This document shows positions 1 to 8,735 of a stretch of 34,340 nucleotides of DNA, in pieces. Within the stretch, counting starts at the first letter, position 1. Every line of letters begins with the position of its first letter. The stretch comes from Nitrosomonas eutropha (lineage in GTDB: Bacteria; Pseudomonadota; Gammaproteobacteria; Burkholderiales; Nitrosomonadaceae), in assembly GCF_003201195.1 (NCBI RefSeq), contig NZ_QICQ01000029.1, positions 1 through 34,340 on the forward strand, in the 5' to 3' direction. The notes beneath the pieces were generated by a model. It was given only the letters and a program-made list of their open reading frames with translations. It was not told the DNA's origin and did no database searches. Made by a program: the position numbers and the translations under genes.

Positions 1-160
1 CCGAAGATCTTGTGAATAGGCATGCATAACCTTCCCCATCAGTTGTGATAGAGAATAGTCTATTACATGCATATATTTAAATCAAAAATGCTCTAGTTGT
101 TATTTACTTGCTATTTCTGAGGCGGTTACTGGCAATGGTAAATTGATCTACTAACGACAA

Positions 161-299
161 TATAAAACTGACCCATCTGAGGCAAAATTGCTGCCGATGA
201 TTAATAGAACAAGGCGGTGTACATTTAATGCTAACCCAGGAGCCATTCATGGAAATTCATGTGTTACGCCGACAAGGCAAGAGCATTCGTGCCATGCGT
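161..299 (+). mobile_element. IS21-family element remnant (left end plus 5' end of istA)
   Basis: An ATG at 228 opens a frame reading MLTQEPFMEIHVLRRQGKSI, which resembles the N-terminus of IS21-family IstA transposases. The resemblance lasts about 24 codons and stops near 299, where the sequence becomes the reverse complement of an hsdM gene. The AT-rich stretch before it (AAACTGACCC at 165-174) looks like the terminal region of such elements. Everything needed for transposition (DDE domain, istB, the other end) is missing. The exact left end is not determined; 161 is an estimate. Confidence 0.55.
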
Positions 300-535
300 A
301 GCGCGCCATCCTGCTCAGCCACTTTGTGGGTATCGAGCAACTTTTTGCGCTCCAGCACCGCCTGCTTGGTCGACTCCAGCACGGCATCGAGCCGCCGCAG
401 CACGGTGAAGGGCAGGATCACATCACGGTACTTGCCGCGCACATACATGTCGCGCAGGCGGTCGTCAGCGATGTTCCAGATGAGGTCCGATATCCACTTG
501 ATCTGGCTTTGGTCTTGTTGTTGCTTCTTCTGCAT
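300..535 (-). pseudogene. hsdM: Type I restriction-modification methyltransferase subunit HsdM, 5' fragment
   Basis: The frame starting at ATG 535 on the minus strand begins MQKKQQQDQSQIKWISDLIW and continues with DRLRDMYVRGKYRDVILPF and HKVAEQDGALRMA. This is the helical N-terminal domain of type I HsdM adenine methyltransferases, which normally precedes a catalytic domain of several hundred residues. Only about 78 family residues remain. The match ends near 300, exactly where IS21-type sequence begins in the other orientation, and the frame runs out at 257 with unrelated residues. The SAM-binding and NPPF motifs are absent, so no methylation activity is expected. A GAGGA ribosome site lies 8 bases before the ATG, so the 5' end is authentic. 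The longer frame back to 583 adds residues unlike the family. Confidence 0.8.
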
Positions 536-549
536 CGATACGTTCCTCA

Positions 550-571
550 GCTCGCTGCCGTTGCAGCGAGC
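550..571. other. Perfect hairpin upstream of the hsdM remnant
   Basis: GCTCGCTGC and GCAGCGAGC form a 9-bp perfect stem with a 4-base loop. It sits directly before the GAGGA ribosome site of the hsdM remnant, so it would lie in its 5' leader. It could be an attenuating hairpin, a protein-binding operator, or the end of an older transcript. No T-run follows on either strand, so a simple terminator is unlikely. Confidence 0.45.
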
Positions 572-740
572 GTGAGTTGCCAATGATTACGCTTGTTTTT
601 CTTCACAGGGCAGACAGGTGGAGCAGATTACCCAGACAACGCTGGGCATTCCACGTATTCGTGCGGCAACATCATACCAATTGCATGAAAACTGTAGGTA
701 ATCTATTGTATTTTCAGCCTGATCGGCTTTCAGGGAGAGG

Positions 741-1463
741 TTATTTATCCCGCAGGCGGGTTCTTAAACGCGAGATGGCCTGGGTGTGGAGCTGGCAGAT
801 GCGTGATTCGCTGACGCCCAGCACATCACCAATTTCGCGCAGGTTCATTTCCTGTTCGTAGTACATACCCATGACCAGTTTTTCCTTGGCAGGCAATTTT
901 TCAATGGCGGCGACCAGCAGTTCTCTCAGATTTTTTTCCAGCAATTGGTCTAGTGGCTCATTACCCTGGTCATTACACAGATGATCAAGAAAATGATCTT
1001 CTTCATCTACCTGAAAATCCTCGTAATAGATCAGTTGCCCGCCCCCCGCTTCTTGCAGCATTTCCTGATACTCGGCTAGTGGCAGATTAAGTTCATCCGC
1101 GATTTCCTGTTCGCTGGGCGGGCAGCCAAGGCGTTGTTCCAGTGTGCGCATAGCGGTTTCGATCTGACGCATTTTTCTACGCAAGCTGCGAGGCAGCCAG
1201 TCCGCTTCGCGCAGTTCATCCAGCATCGAACCACGGATACGCTGGGCAGCGTAGCTTTCAAACTGACGTCCGTAGGAACCTTCGTAACGATTGATGGCAT
1301 CCAATAGTCCGATCATTCCTGCCTGAATCAGATCATCCACCTGAACGCTGGCTGGCAGTCTGGCCATCATATGGTAGGCAATCCGTTTGACCAGGGGTGT
1401 AAATTCAATAACAAACTGGTCTTTATCAATGGTTCCTGCTTCGGTATACATAGGTTCACTCAC
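741..1463 (-). CDS. fliA: Flagellar sigma-28 factor FliA
   Basis: FliA directs RNA polymerase to late flagellar and chemotaxis promoters and is held inactive by FlgM until the hook is complete. The 240-residue product has the length and order of the family. Region 2 shows VDDLIQAGMIGLLDAINRY and the motif FESYAAQRIRGSMLDELRE (about residues 40-90). A sigma-70 region 3 follows (LRRKMRQIETAMRTLEQRLG). Region 4 near the C-terminus reads LREIGDVLGVSESRICQLH, the DNA-binding helix-turn-helix. The GTG start at 1463 overlaps the flhG stop (GTGA). An ATG four codons inside (1451) is an alternative; neither has a strong ribosome site. It is the last gene of the flhBAFG-fliA operon, and its downstream side is bordered by mobile-element debris. 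The reading frame is intact, unlike that of flgM at 12559. Confidence 0.95.
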   Translation of the reverse strand: MSEPMYTEAGTIDKDQFVIEFTPLVKRIAYHMMARLPASVQVDDLIQAGMIGLLDAINRYEGSYGRQFESYAAQRIRGSMLDELREADWLPRSLRRKMRQIETAMRTLEQRLGCPPSEQEIADELNLPLAEYQEMLQEAGGGQLIYYEDFQVDEEDHFLDHLCNDQGNEPLDQLLEKNLRELLVAAIEKLPAKEKLVMGMYYEQEMNLREIGDVLGVSESRICQLHTQAISRLRTRLRDK

Positions 1464-2353
1464 ACCGTAAAATCTGCCGTATCAAGATGGCTGGTTCGTA
1501 TCAGTCTGCGCATGAAATTTTCCACACCGTCGTTATCTGTCCAGGCTCCCGTGCATTGCATCAGTTTCTCAGCCAGTTGCCGGTAACCTGCAGCTGATCT
1601 GGATGCCGGAAAAATTTCCACTACCGGCTGGCAAAGCTGGGTGGAGCGGTGCAGTTTGTCATCCAGCAGAATGCATCCCATCCACTCCAGTCTGACGGCC
1701 AGGTTCTTTTGGGCAACGCTGGCAATGTTGTCGAAAATATCGCGCCCGATGTTTTCTGATTCCACTTTGTTGACCAGCACCAGGAAATTGCGCCGGGCAT
1801 ATTCCTGACTGATGAGCTTGATCAGTGCATACGCATCAGTAATGGCGGTACCGGAACCGGAGAGTACGATCAGCACCTGTTGGGAAGCCAGGCTCAGTGG
1901 CACAACCCGGCTGCTTTTCCCGATGGCGGTATCGATCAGCACAATATCCACCGACTGGGAAAGTTCGCTGAAGCATTGAATAAACCGTTCCTGATCAGCG
2001 AGTGAAAGTTTTGCCAGCGAGTGAATGCCACGCATTGCTGTTAAAACCATTACACCTTCCGGCCCTTGTGTCATCACCTGTTCAAGCGTTTTATCCTGAT
2101 TGATAACGTGCAGTAAATCGTAACGCGCATTCAGACCAAGATTGGCGTTGACGTCCTTGTGGCGCGGATTTTCATCCAGAATCAGCACATGTTTGCCTGT
2201 TTTTGCCAATGCTGCAGCCAGATTAATGACTGTACAGGTTTTGCCGACACCCGTTCGTCCACCGGCGACAGCAAACACGCGCACCCCGGTATTGGAGGCC
2301 AGCGCAGATAGCTCGCGCAGGCCGGATGCCTGGTCTTTCCTAACCTCAGCCAT
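1460..2353 (-). CDS. flhG: Flagellar number regulator FlhG (FleN), MinD-like ATPase
   Basis: FlhG is a ParA/MinD-type ATPase that works with the GTPase FlhF to set flagellar number and place. The start is taken at ATG 2353 because a GAGG ribosome site lies six bases before it and because it puts DQASGLR at residues 7-13. That matches the DQAxxLR motif known in FlhG to stimulate FlhF GTPase. A GTG at 2404 in the same frame would add 17 residues and is less likely. The P-loop is GGRTGVGKTCTVINLAAAL, a deviant Walker A with arginine-threonine where KGG is usual, but the two functional lysine/threonine positions near the end are kept. LIDTAIG is the Walker B region. The chosen start overlaps flhF by 8 bp and the stop overlaps fliA (GTGA), so translation is probably coupled. 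Confidence 0.9.
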   Translation of the reverse strand: MAEVRKDQASGLRELSALASNTGVRVFAVAGGRTGVGKTCTVINLAAALAKTGKHVLILDENPRHKDVNANLGLNARYDLLHVINQDKTLEQVMTQGPEGVMVLTAMRGIHSLAKLSLADQERFIQCFSELSQSVDIVLIDTAIGKSSRVVPLSLASQQVLIVLSGSGTAITDAYALIKLISQEYARRNFLVLVNKVESENIGRDIFDNIASVAQKNLAVRLEWMGCILLDDKLHRSTQLCQPVVEIFPASRSAAGYRQLAEKLMQCTGAWTDNDGVENFMRRLIRTSHLDTADFTV

Positions 2354-3617
2354 GATCTGCCTCGGCACGTTCCGGTTGTCTGATAGCTGGTTGATCACCG
2401 GCACTGCTCGCCATAATCAATGCAAATTCCGGGTCTTGTAATGAGAAGGGGGAATTTTCCGGAGAAGGCTTGAAAATACGGTGCAACAGGTAGCGGGAAC
2501 TGGCTTCATGCAGATCTTCCGGAACCTTCTGGCCATTGGTGACGTAATGCAGCACCAGTTTGCGCCGGATGATTGCATCCAATGCAATGCCTAAACTGGC
2601 TGATTCATCCACCTTGGTAATGATGCAGCCATGAATACTATGTTTTTGGTAGGCGGAAATAACTTCGTCCAGCGTATCGCCGCTGCTGGTTGCATTGAGT
2701 AACAGCAGGTGCTTTATTTTTGTACCACATTGGCTCAGCATGGCGATCTGTTCGGCCAGCATCTGATCGCGCTGGCTCATACCAACGGTATCAATCAGTA
2801 CCATGTGTTTGCCGCGCAGTTCGTGCAGCATTAACTGCAGATCCTCAATATCCTTGATGCTGCGTACCGATACCCCCAGCAGCTTGCCGTAAATGCGCAG
2901 TTGTTCGTGTCCACCGATACGGTAGCTGTCGGTGGTCAGCAGTGCCACTTTGTCAGCACCGTGCCGGATAACAGCGCGTGCAGCCAGTTTTGCCGTAGTG
3001 GTAGTTTTACCGACACCGGTTGGCCCGATCAGTGCATACACGCCGCCTTGTTCAATGATTTCGTCACCGGTTGCGGTGCGTAAATTAAGCGTGAGCAGTG
3101 AGATGGTTTTTTTCAGGCTTTGCTCGAAATCACGGTCAGCCGGCAATTTTTCCAGCAAGTGACGTGACAGTAGCGGGCTGAAGCCTGCACTTAACAGCGT
3201 GCGTAGCACTTTCATGCCACCCGGATCCCGTTGTGAAAAATTACTCCAACCCATGGTGGTCAGTTGCTCTTCCAGCATTTGCCGCATGGCCTGGATTTCC
3301 TGGATGATGTGCGCGCCCGGGCTGTCCGCCGCAGGCGGTTGTGTCTCCGGCTGTTTGTGGATAGTCGCTGTCTGCTCTGTTCCGGAAGCAGGTTTGTGCC
3401 GGGGGGAAGCAGTTGGCTTAACCACTGAAGAAGGCGCAGTCGCCTCGTGCGGCGTATCGCTGGTGAGCATGGATATATCCTTGCCGGCCAGCGCCATGAT
3501 TTCGATCCCGCCTGGTACTTGTTTGTTTGACAAAATCACGGCATCCGCGCCGAGCTCTTCCTTGACCTTGCGTAACACCTCATGGGAGGTGGCGGCTAGA
3601 AATTTTCTTACTTTCAT
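2346..3617 (-). CDS. flhF: Flagellar biosynthesis GTPase FlhF (SRP-type)
   Basis: FlhF is the third SRP-family GTPase in bacteria. It localises to the cell pole and recruits early flagellar parts. The 423-residue product has the three expected blocks: a basic N-terminal B domain beginning MKVRKFLAATSHEVLRKVKE, an N domain from about residue 110, and a G domain with P-loop GPTGVGKTTTTAKLAAR near residue 200, LIDTVGMSQRD as G3 and TKVDE as G4. Residues 50-105 are a low-complexity Pro/Ser/Thr linker typical of the family. A strong GGAGG site precedes ATG 3617. The start overlaps the flhA stop by 4 bp (ATGA), and the 3' end overlaps the flhG start. Confidence 0.95.
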   Translation of the reverse strand: MKVRKFLAATSHEVLRKVKEELGADAVILSNKQVPGGIEIMALAGKDISMLTSDTPHEATAPSSVVKPTASPRHKPASGTEQTATIHKQPETQPPAADSPGAHIIQEIQAMRQMLEEQLTTMGWSNFSQRDPGGMKVLRTLLSAGFSPLLSRHLLEKLPADRDFEQSLKKTISLLTLNLRTATGDEIIEQGGVYALIGPTGVGKTTTTAKLAARAVIRHGADKVALLTTDSYRIGGHEQLRIYGKLLGVSVRSIKDIEDLQLMLHELRGKHMVLIDTVGMSQRDQMLAEQIAMLSQCGTKIKHLLLLNATSSGDTLDEVISAYQKHSIHGCIITKVDESASLGIALDAIIRRKLVLHYVTNGQKVPEDLHEASSRYLLHRIFKPSPENSPFSLQDPEFALIMASSAGDQPAIRQPERAEADHG

Positions 3618-5698
3618 TTTTTGTTACCTCCAATGATCGATATGAATTTTATTTTTCTGGTATCCGGAATTTCGGAATGAGCCAGCACCCTTAATTGAGG
3701 CAGCGATCGACGCAGGAAACGAGACAGCAGCAGGCGGATTGCATCCGGTACTACCAGCACAACCGGTAATCCGAGCTGTTCCAGCCGCTTGACCGAGCTG
3801 CTGGCTTCACGTGTCAGGGTGTCGGCCAGGCCAGGTTCGATGCCGCCGTCTGCCACTGGATCGGATTGCACCACCTGTATCAGGATGTTTTCCAGTTCGG
3901 GGTGCAAACTCATGACCTGCATTTCGGCATCAGACGGAAAACATTGCTCCACGATCATCCGGCCCAGCGCTACTCTCACCAGCGCCAGCAGTTCGCTGAC
4001 ATCCTGAGTGCGCCCAGCATGTTCGGTCAACGTGTCAATAATGGTGCGCATATCGCGGATATTCACGCCTTCTTCCAGCAGGTGTTGCAATATTTTTTGT
4101 ACCGTTGCCAGTGGCAGCAATTTGGGAATCAGATCATCCGTCAGCTTGGGAATTCTTTGCCCCAGATGATCAAGCAACTTCTGTAATTCTTCCCGTCCGA
4201 GCAGTTCAGAGGCATGCATACGGATCAGATGATTCAGGTGTGTTGTAACGACCGTGCTGGCATCAACTACGGTATAGCCGCTGGTTTGTGCCAGTTCACG
4301 TTGTTCTGTTTCAATCCAGACAGCGGGCAGCCCGAATGCCGGATCTTCAGTACGGTTACCCGGCAACGCCATGGTGACCTCGCCGGGATTAATCGCCAGA
4401 TGCATGCCGTTGTAGGATTCTCCCTGGCCGATTACCGAACCTTTCATGGTGATGCGGTAGCCATTGGGGCGTAATTCCAGGTTATCCCGAATATGTACTA
4501 CTGGCGGGAGAAAGCCGATTTCCTGGGCAAATTTCTTGCGGATGCTGTTGATGCGTTTCAGCAGATCCCCCTGACGGTGCTTATCCACCAGCGGGATGAG
4601 ACGATAGCCTACTTCCAGCCCGAGCGTATCAACCTGAACCACATCTTCCCAACTGGCATCCTGTGTTTCAGTGGTAACGACTTCCGGCTCTTCCAGTTTG
4701 GCATCCGACGAAGTGGCACGGCTGGATACATAATAGGCAAGCGTACCGATCATTCCAGCCAGCAGCAGAAAAACAAAATTCGGCATACCAGGCACCAGGC
4801 CCAGCGCGCCGAGGATACCCGCTGTCAGCCATAGTGCCTGTGGCTTGTTAAGTAGCTGGCTCACAAATTGTTGACCGAGGTCTTCATCGGTGCTGACCCG
4901 GCTGACCACCAGACCAGCGGCAGTGGAAATGATGAGTGCGGGAATCTGTGCGACCAGACCGTCGCCGATAGTCAGCAGCGTGTAGTTTTTGGCAGCATCA
5001 CCCATGTTCATATCATGTTGCAGCACGCCCACGATCAAGCCACCAATAATGGTGATCAGCATGATCAGAATGCCGGCAATCGCATCGCCCCGCACGAATT
5101 TGCTGGCGCCATCCATTGAGCCGTAGAAATTGGCTTCCTGTGCAACCCGTTCGCGCCGTTTGCGCGCTTCATCTTCCCGGATCAGCCCGGCATTAAGATC
5201 GGCATCAATTGCCATTTGTTTTCCGGGGATGGCATCCAGGGTGAAGCGGGCGCTGACTTCTGCAATACGCCCGGCCCCCTTGGTAATAACAACAAAATTG
5301 ATCACAATCAGAATAATGAACACCACCAAACCCACTGCATAGTTTCCACCCACCAGAAAATGGCCGAATGCCTCGATAACCTTGCCGGCGGCATCCGGGC
5401 CGTTATGGCCGTGCATCAGCACTACCCTGGTTGAGGCGACATTGAGTGAAAGTCGTAACAGTGTCGTGATCAGCAAAACAGTAGGGAAAACTGCAAATTC
5501 GAGTGCATCACGCGAATAAAGGCTCACCAGCAGCACAATCACTGCCAGTGCGATGTTGAACGTAAACAGCACATCCAGGACGAATGGCGGCAGTGGCAGC
5601 ACCATCATCGAGAGGATCATGATGATCAGCATTGGCCCAGCCAGGCTGCGCATTTGGCCGTCTCGTACCAAAGCTGCTAAAGATAGAATATTATTCAT
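3614..5698 (-). CDS. flhA: Flagellar type III export gate protein FlhA
   Basis: FlhA forms the nonameric export gate of the flagellar secretion system. It couples proton flow to export through its membrane part and docks chaperone-substrate complexes through its cytoplasmic ring. The 694-residue length is standard. The first 320 or so residues contain about eight hydrophobic segments. Between them lies the family signature ARFTLDAIPGKQMAIDADLN (around residues 150-175), with the conserved Asp/Lys/Arg loop after it. The C-terminal half, from about residue 350, is the soluble FlhA-C domain (GYRLIPLVDK, then the RIGFLPP-like IGFLPPVVHIRDN). The gene lies 47 bases after flhB and overlaps flhF by ATGA. 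FlgN, encoded at 12862, is one of the chaperones that binds FlhA-C. Confidence 0.97.
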   Translation of the reverse strand: MNNILSLAALVRDGQMRSLAGPMLIIMILSMMVLPLPPFVLDVLFTFNIALAVIVLLVSLYSRDALEFAVFPTVLLITTLLRLSLNVASTRVVLMHGHNGPDAAGKVIEAFGHFLVGGNYAVGLVVFIILIVINFVVITKGAGRIAEVSARFTLDAIPGKQMAIDADLNAGLIREDEARKRRERVAQEANFYGSMDGASKFVRGDAIAGILIMLITIIGGLIVGVLQHDMNMGDAAKNYTLLTIGDGLVAQIPALIISTAAGLVVSRVSTDEDLGQQFVSQLLNKPQALWLTAGILGALGLVPGMPNFVFLLLAGMIGTLAYYVSSRATSSDAKLEEPEVVTTETQDASWEDVVQVDTLGLEVGYRLIPLVDKHRQGDLLKRINSIRKKFAQEIGFLPPVVHIRDNLELRPNGYRITMKGSVIGQGESYNGMHLAINPGEVTMALPGNRTEDPAFGLPAVWIETEQRELAQTSGYTVVDASTVVTTHLNHLIRMHASELLGREELQKLLDHLGQRIPKLTDDLIPKLLPLATVQKILQHLLEEGVNIRDMRTIIDTLTEHAGRTQDVSELLALVRVALGRMIVEQCFPSDAEMQVMSLHPELENILIQVVQSDPVADGGIEPGLADTLTREASSSVKRLEQLGLPVVLVVPDAIRLLLSRFLRRSLPQLRVLAHSEIPDTRKIKFISIIGGNKK

Positions 5699-5745
5699 TC
5701 AGCATTCATTCCAATAATAGGTATTTATTCACCTGTAAATCTGTT

Positions 5746-6876
5746 TCAGGCATGATCCAGTTCCACTGGCACCGCTATCTCCGGTGATAGTTGTGGCGCG
5801 GTACCACCCGCCGTCTGATATCTTCTCAGCTGGAAAACGTAGGCCAACACATGCGCTACCGCGGTATAGAGCGTCTCGGGAATCTCGGTATCCAGTTCCA
5901 CGTGGTGATACAGTGCCCGTGCCAGCGGCGGCACTTCCAGCACCGGAATATGGTGTTCATCTGCCAATTCACGAATGCGGGCGGCGATCAGTTGCGACCC
6001 TTTTGCCACTACTTTCGGTGCACGCATTGAGTGATCCTGATACTTCAATGCGACGGCGTAGTGCGTCGGGTTGGTCACCACGACATCTGCCCTGGGTACT
6101 TCTGCCATCATGCGTCGGCGTGCCATTTCACGCTGCATACTGCGGATGCGCGCCTTGACCTGGGGATCACCTTCATCCTCCTTGGCTTCCTTGCGCAGAT
6201 CTTCTTTGGACATCCGTAACTGGCGTGCGTGATTCCAGAGCTGGAAAGGTACATCGATTACGACGAGCAGCAGCATGGCACCAACAATCAGCATAAAGGT
6301 CAGGCCGATCAGTCTGCCCATGCTGGTTAGTCCTGTGTCCAGCGGCATACCAATCAGATCAAGCACGTCTTGTTTGTGACTCCAGATAATCCCGGCCGCA
6401 ACGCCACCAATGACTGCAGCCTTGGCGATTGCCTTGACCAGTTCAATCAGGCCGTGTGACGAAAATATCCTTTTAAATCCATTAACCGGATTGAGACGTT
6501 TGAAGTCAGGAAACAACGCCTTGGAGCTGAACAGCCATCCACTCAACAGCATGGGCGATACCAGCGCCACAATCACTAGCCATCCCAGTAAGGGTGCGAT
6601 AGCCAATAGCCCATCAAGCGCCAGTTGAAATAACCTGGGCAACAACAGCGCCGGATTGAATGCAACTTCCCGTTCTATTTGCAGGCCGCTTTCCAGCAGG
6701 GCGGACAGTTTCTGAATAATGAGCGAACCGATCACCCACAAGCTGCCGGAAGCTGCCATCAGCATAGTGAACGTGGTTAATTCCTGCGAGCGCGCTACCT
6801 GCCCCTCCTCCCGGGATTTTTCCAGGCGCCTGGGGGAAGCAGGTTCAGTACGTTCAAGATCGTTATCGTCTGCCAT
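5746..6876 (-). CDS. flhB: Flagellar export switch protein FlhB
   Basis: FlhB switches the flagellar export apparatus from rod/hook substrates to filament substrates by autocleavage. The 376-residue protein starts with a charged segment (ERTEPASPRRLEKSREEGQV), followed by four membrane segments between about residues 30 and 210. A charged linker (MSKEDLRKEAKEDEGDP) connects to the cytoplasmic domain. The self-cleaving motif NPTH is present near residue 268 (VVVTNPTHYAVALKY), so the switch should work. An AGAGGA ribosome site lies about six bases before the ATG. It is the first gene of the flhB-flhA-flhF-flhG-fliA operon. The 251 bases between it and prfC should hold the promoter, but no convincing sigma-28 or sigma-70 boxes were recognised there. 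Confidence 0.96.
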   Translation of the reverse strand: MADDNDLERTEPASPRRLEKSREEGQVARSQELTTFTMLMAASGSLWVIGSLIIQKLSALLESGLQIEREVAFNPALLLPRLFQLALDGLLAIAPLLGWLVIVALVSPMLLSGWLFSSKALFPDFKRLNPVNGFKRIFSSHGLIELVKAIAKAAVIGGVAAGIIWSHKQDVLDLIGMPLDTGLTSMGRLIGLTFMLIVGAMLLLVVIDVPFQLWNHARQLRMSKEDLRKEAKEDEGDPQVKARIRSMQREMARRRMMAEVPRADVVVTNPTHYAVALKYQDHSMRAPKVVAKGSQLIAARIRELADEHHIPVLEVPPLARALYHHVELDTEIPETLYTAVAHVLAYVFQLRRYQTAGGTAPQLSPEIAVPVELDHA

Positions 6877-7127
6877 AGCGGATTCCTCTCGATGAACCAG
6901 GATTATCCGTGTTCACGCTGAAATTGATGTCGTAAACAAGCAACGATTTAGGTGGTTAATCAAACAATTCCGGAGAGAAAGCCGGGTGAGAGAACGTTGA
7001 GAGCCTGCTTACCGTTGAAGCTGTTTGGGTAACAGGAAAAACAAACCGGGGAAAGGCAGCGAGTGAATTAAATCATCTGCTGCCTAAATGGCTTTTTAGT
7101 AGGGATTGGGTTGATTCTGCTGGGAAA

Positions 7128-8735
7128 TCAGCTTGCTGTCTGAAACAACAGGCCAGCATGTTCCCGCATTTTGTGGAAGCGGATGCCGGGCCAGTTTTCT
7201 TCAGCCACGCTGATTTCGGCAGAGAAAGAAGCCAGAAAAGTGGGGGCATCCACTGCATCGTAGGCGATACGATGCGTATTGGCATCAATAAAACGCTGCA
7301 ATTCCCGGGGCATTTCGGCAGTTACCCACCTTGCCAGTTGGTATTTGGCAGGAGCGACACGTGCCTCGACACCGTATTCATGCTTGAGACGATGGGTGAC
7401 GACTTCAAACTGTAGCTGGCCCACCGCACCCAGCAGCAGGATACTGCCGAGATGCGGACGGAACACCTGGATGGCGCCTTCTTCACCCAGCTGAGTCAAT
7501 CCCAACTTGAGTTGCTTGCTGCGTAATGGATCGGCAATTTCGACTGTCTGGAAAATTTCCGGCGCAAAAAATGGCAAACCGGTAAATTGCAGGTTGTCTC
7601 CCTCGGTCAGGGTATCGGCCAGTTGTAGCGTCCCATGATTGGGAATGCCGATAATGTCACCTGCATAAGCTGTTTCCAGCAATTCACGCCGTTGTGAAAG
7701 AAAGGAAACTACCGTGCTGGTGCGCACATCCTTGCCGCTGCGGACTACCTTGAGACTCATTCCACGCCTGAATTCACCCGAGCAGATGCGCACAAAGGCA
7801 ATGCGATCCCGATGAGCAGGGTTCATGTTTGCCTGAATCTTGAAAACCACCCCGGAAAATTTATTTTCAGTCGGCAGGATTTCTCGCTGAATGGCTTTGC
7901 GTGTACCGGGTGGTGGCGCCAGATCAACCAGTGTATCCAGCACTTCCTGTACGCCGAAATTGTTGATTGCCGAGCCAAAAAATACGGGTGTTTGCTGCCC
8001 GGCAAGAAACGCTGCCTGATCAAATTCCGGTGCAGCACCCTTGATCAGATCAATTTCCTGCCGAGCCTGTTCCAGGTTTGCTCCGAAGCGTTTTGTAACT
8101 GCCGGATCGCCCAGATCGGTAATGATGGTTGTATCTTTCTGCTCGGCATGATCCATACCAGGCCGAAAGACGCGCATCAGTTCGTGCCGCAAATCGTACA
8201 CGCCATGAAAGCGTTTGCCCGAGCCGACCGGCCAGGTGAATGGAACTACGTCCATTCCCAGTGTGCGCTCGATTTCATCAATCAGATCGAGTGGTTCGCG
8301 TACTTCTCGATCCAGTTTGTTGACGAAAGTAATGATCGGGGTGTTGCGGGCGCGGCAGACCTGCAGCAGGCGCAAGGTTTGTGATTCCACGCCGTTGGCG
8401 GCATCGATGACCATGAGTGCTGCATCGACAGCGGTCAGCACGCGGTAGGTATCTTCGGAAAAATCCTGGTGACCGGGCGTGTCCAGCAAGTTGATGACAC
8501 AGCCCCGGTACTCCATCTGCATGACAGAGCTGGCAACAGAGATACCGCGCTGTTTTTCGATTTCCATCCAATCGGAAGTGGCGTGGCGACTGGCTTTACG
8601 CGCTTTGACACTGCCGGCGATGTGAATGGCGCCAGCAAACAGCAGTAATTTTTCCGTCAACGTGGTTTTACCGGCGTCCGGATGGGAAATAATGGCAAAC
8701 GTCCGACGACGTTTAACCTCATGATCGATCGTCAT
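7128..8735 (-). CDS. prfC: Peptide chain release factor 3 (RF3)
   Basis: RF3 is a ribosomal GTPase that removes RF1 and RF2 after peptide release and recycles them. G motifs are clear: G1 SHPDAGKTTLTEKLL, the switch I segment KQRGISVASSV, G3 DTPGHQDF and G4 NKLDRE. The C-terminal domains follow (GQLQFEVVTHRLKHEYGVE). With the start at ATG 8735 the product is 535 residues, close to the usual 520-530. This start is preferred because AGGA lies six bases upstream and the next upstream in-frame start (8780) only adds non-family residues inside the ABC gene. The ATG overlaps the stop of the upstream ABC ATPase (ATGA), so prfC is probably translated from the transporter transcript, an unusual partnership. 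A weak stem (7054-7060 with 7079-7085) may end the transcript. Confidence 0.96.
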   Translation of the reverse strand: MTIDHEVKRRRTFAIISHPDAGKTTLTEKLLLFAGAIHIAGSVKARKASRHATSDWMEIEKQRGISVASSVMQMEYRGCVINLLDTPGHQDFSEDTYRVLTAVDAALMVIDAANGVESQTLRLLQVCRARNTPIITFVNKLDREVREPLDLIDEIERTLGMDVVPFTWPVGSGKRFHGVYDLRHELMRVFRPGMDHAEQKDTTIITDLGDPAVTKRFGANLEQARQEIDLIKGAAPEFDQAAFLAGQQTPVFFGSAINNFGVQEVLDTLVDLAPPPGTRKAIQREILPTENKFSGVVFKIQANMNPAHRDRIAFVRICSGEFRRGMSLKVVRSGKDVRTSTVVSFLSQRRELLETAYAGDIIGIPNHGTLQLADTLTEGDNLQFTGLPFFAPEIFQTVEIADPLRSKQLKLGLTQLGEEGAIQVFRPHLGSILLLGAVGQLQFEVVTHRLKHEYGVEARVAPAKYQLARWVTAEMPRELQRFIDANTHRIAYDAVDAPTFLASFSAEISVAEENWPGIRFHKMREHAGLLFQTAS

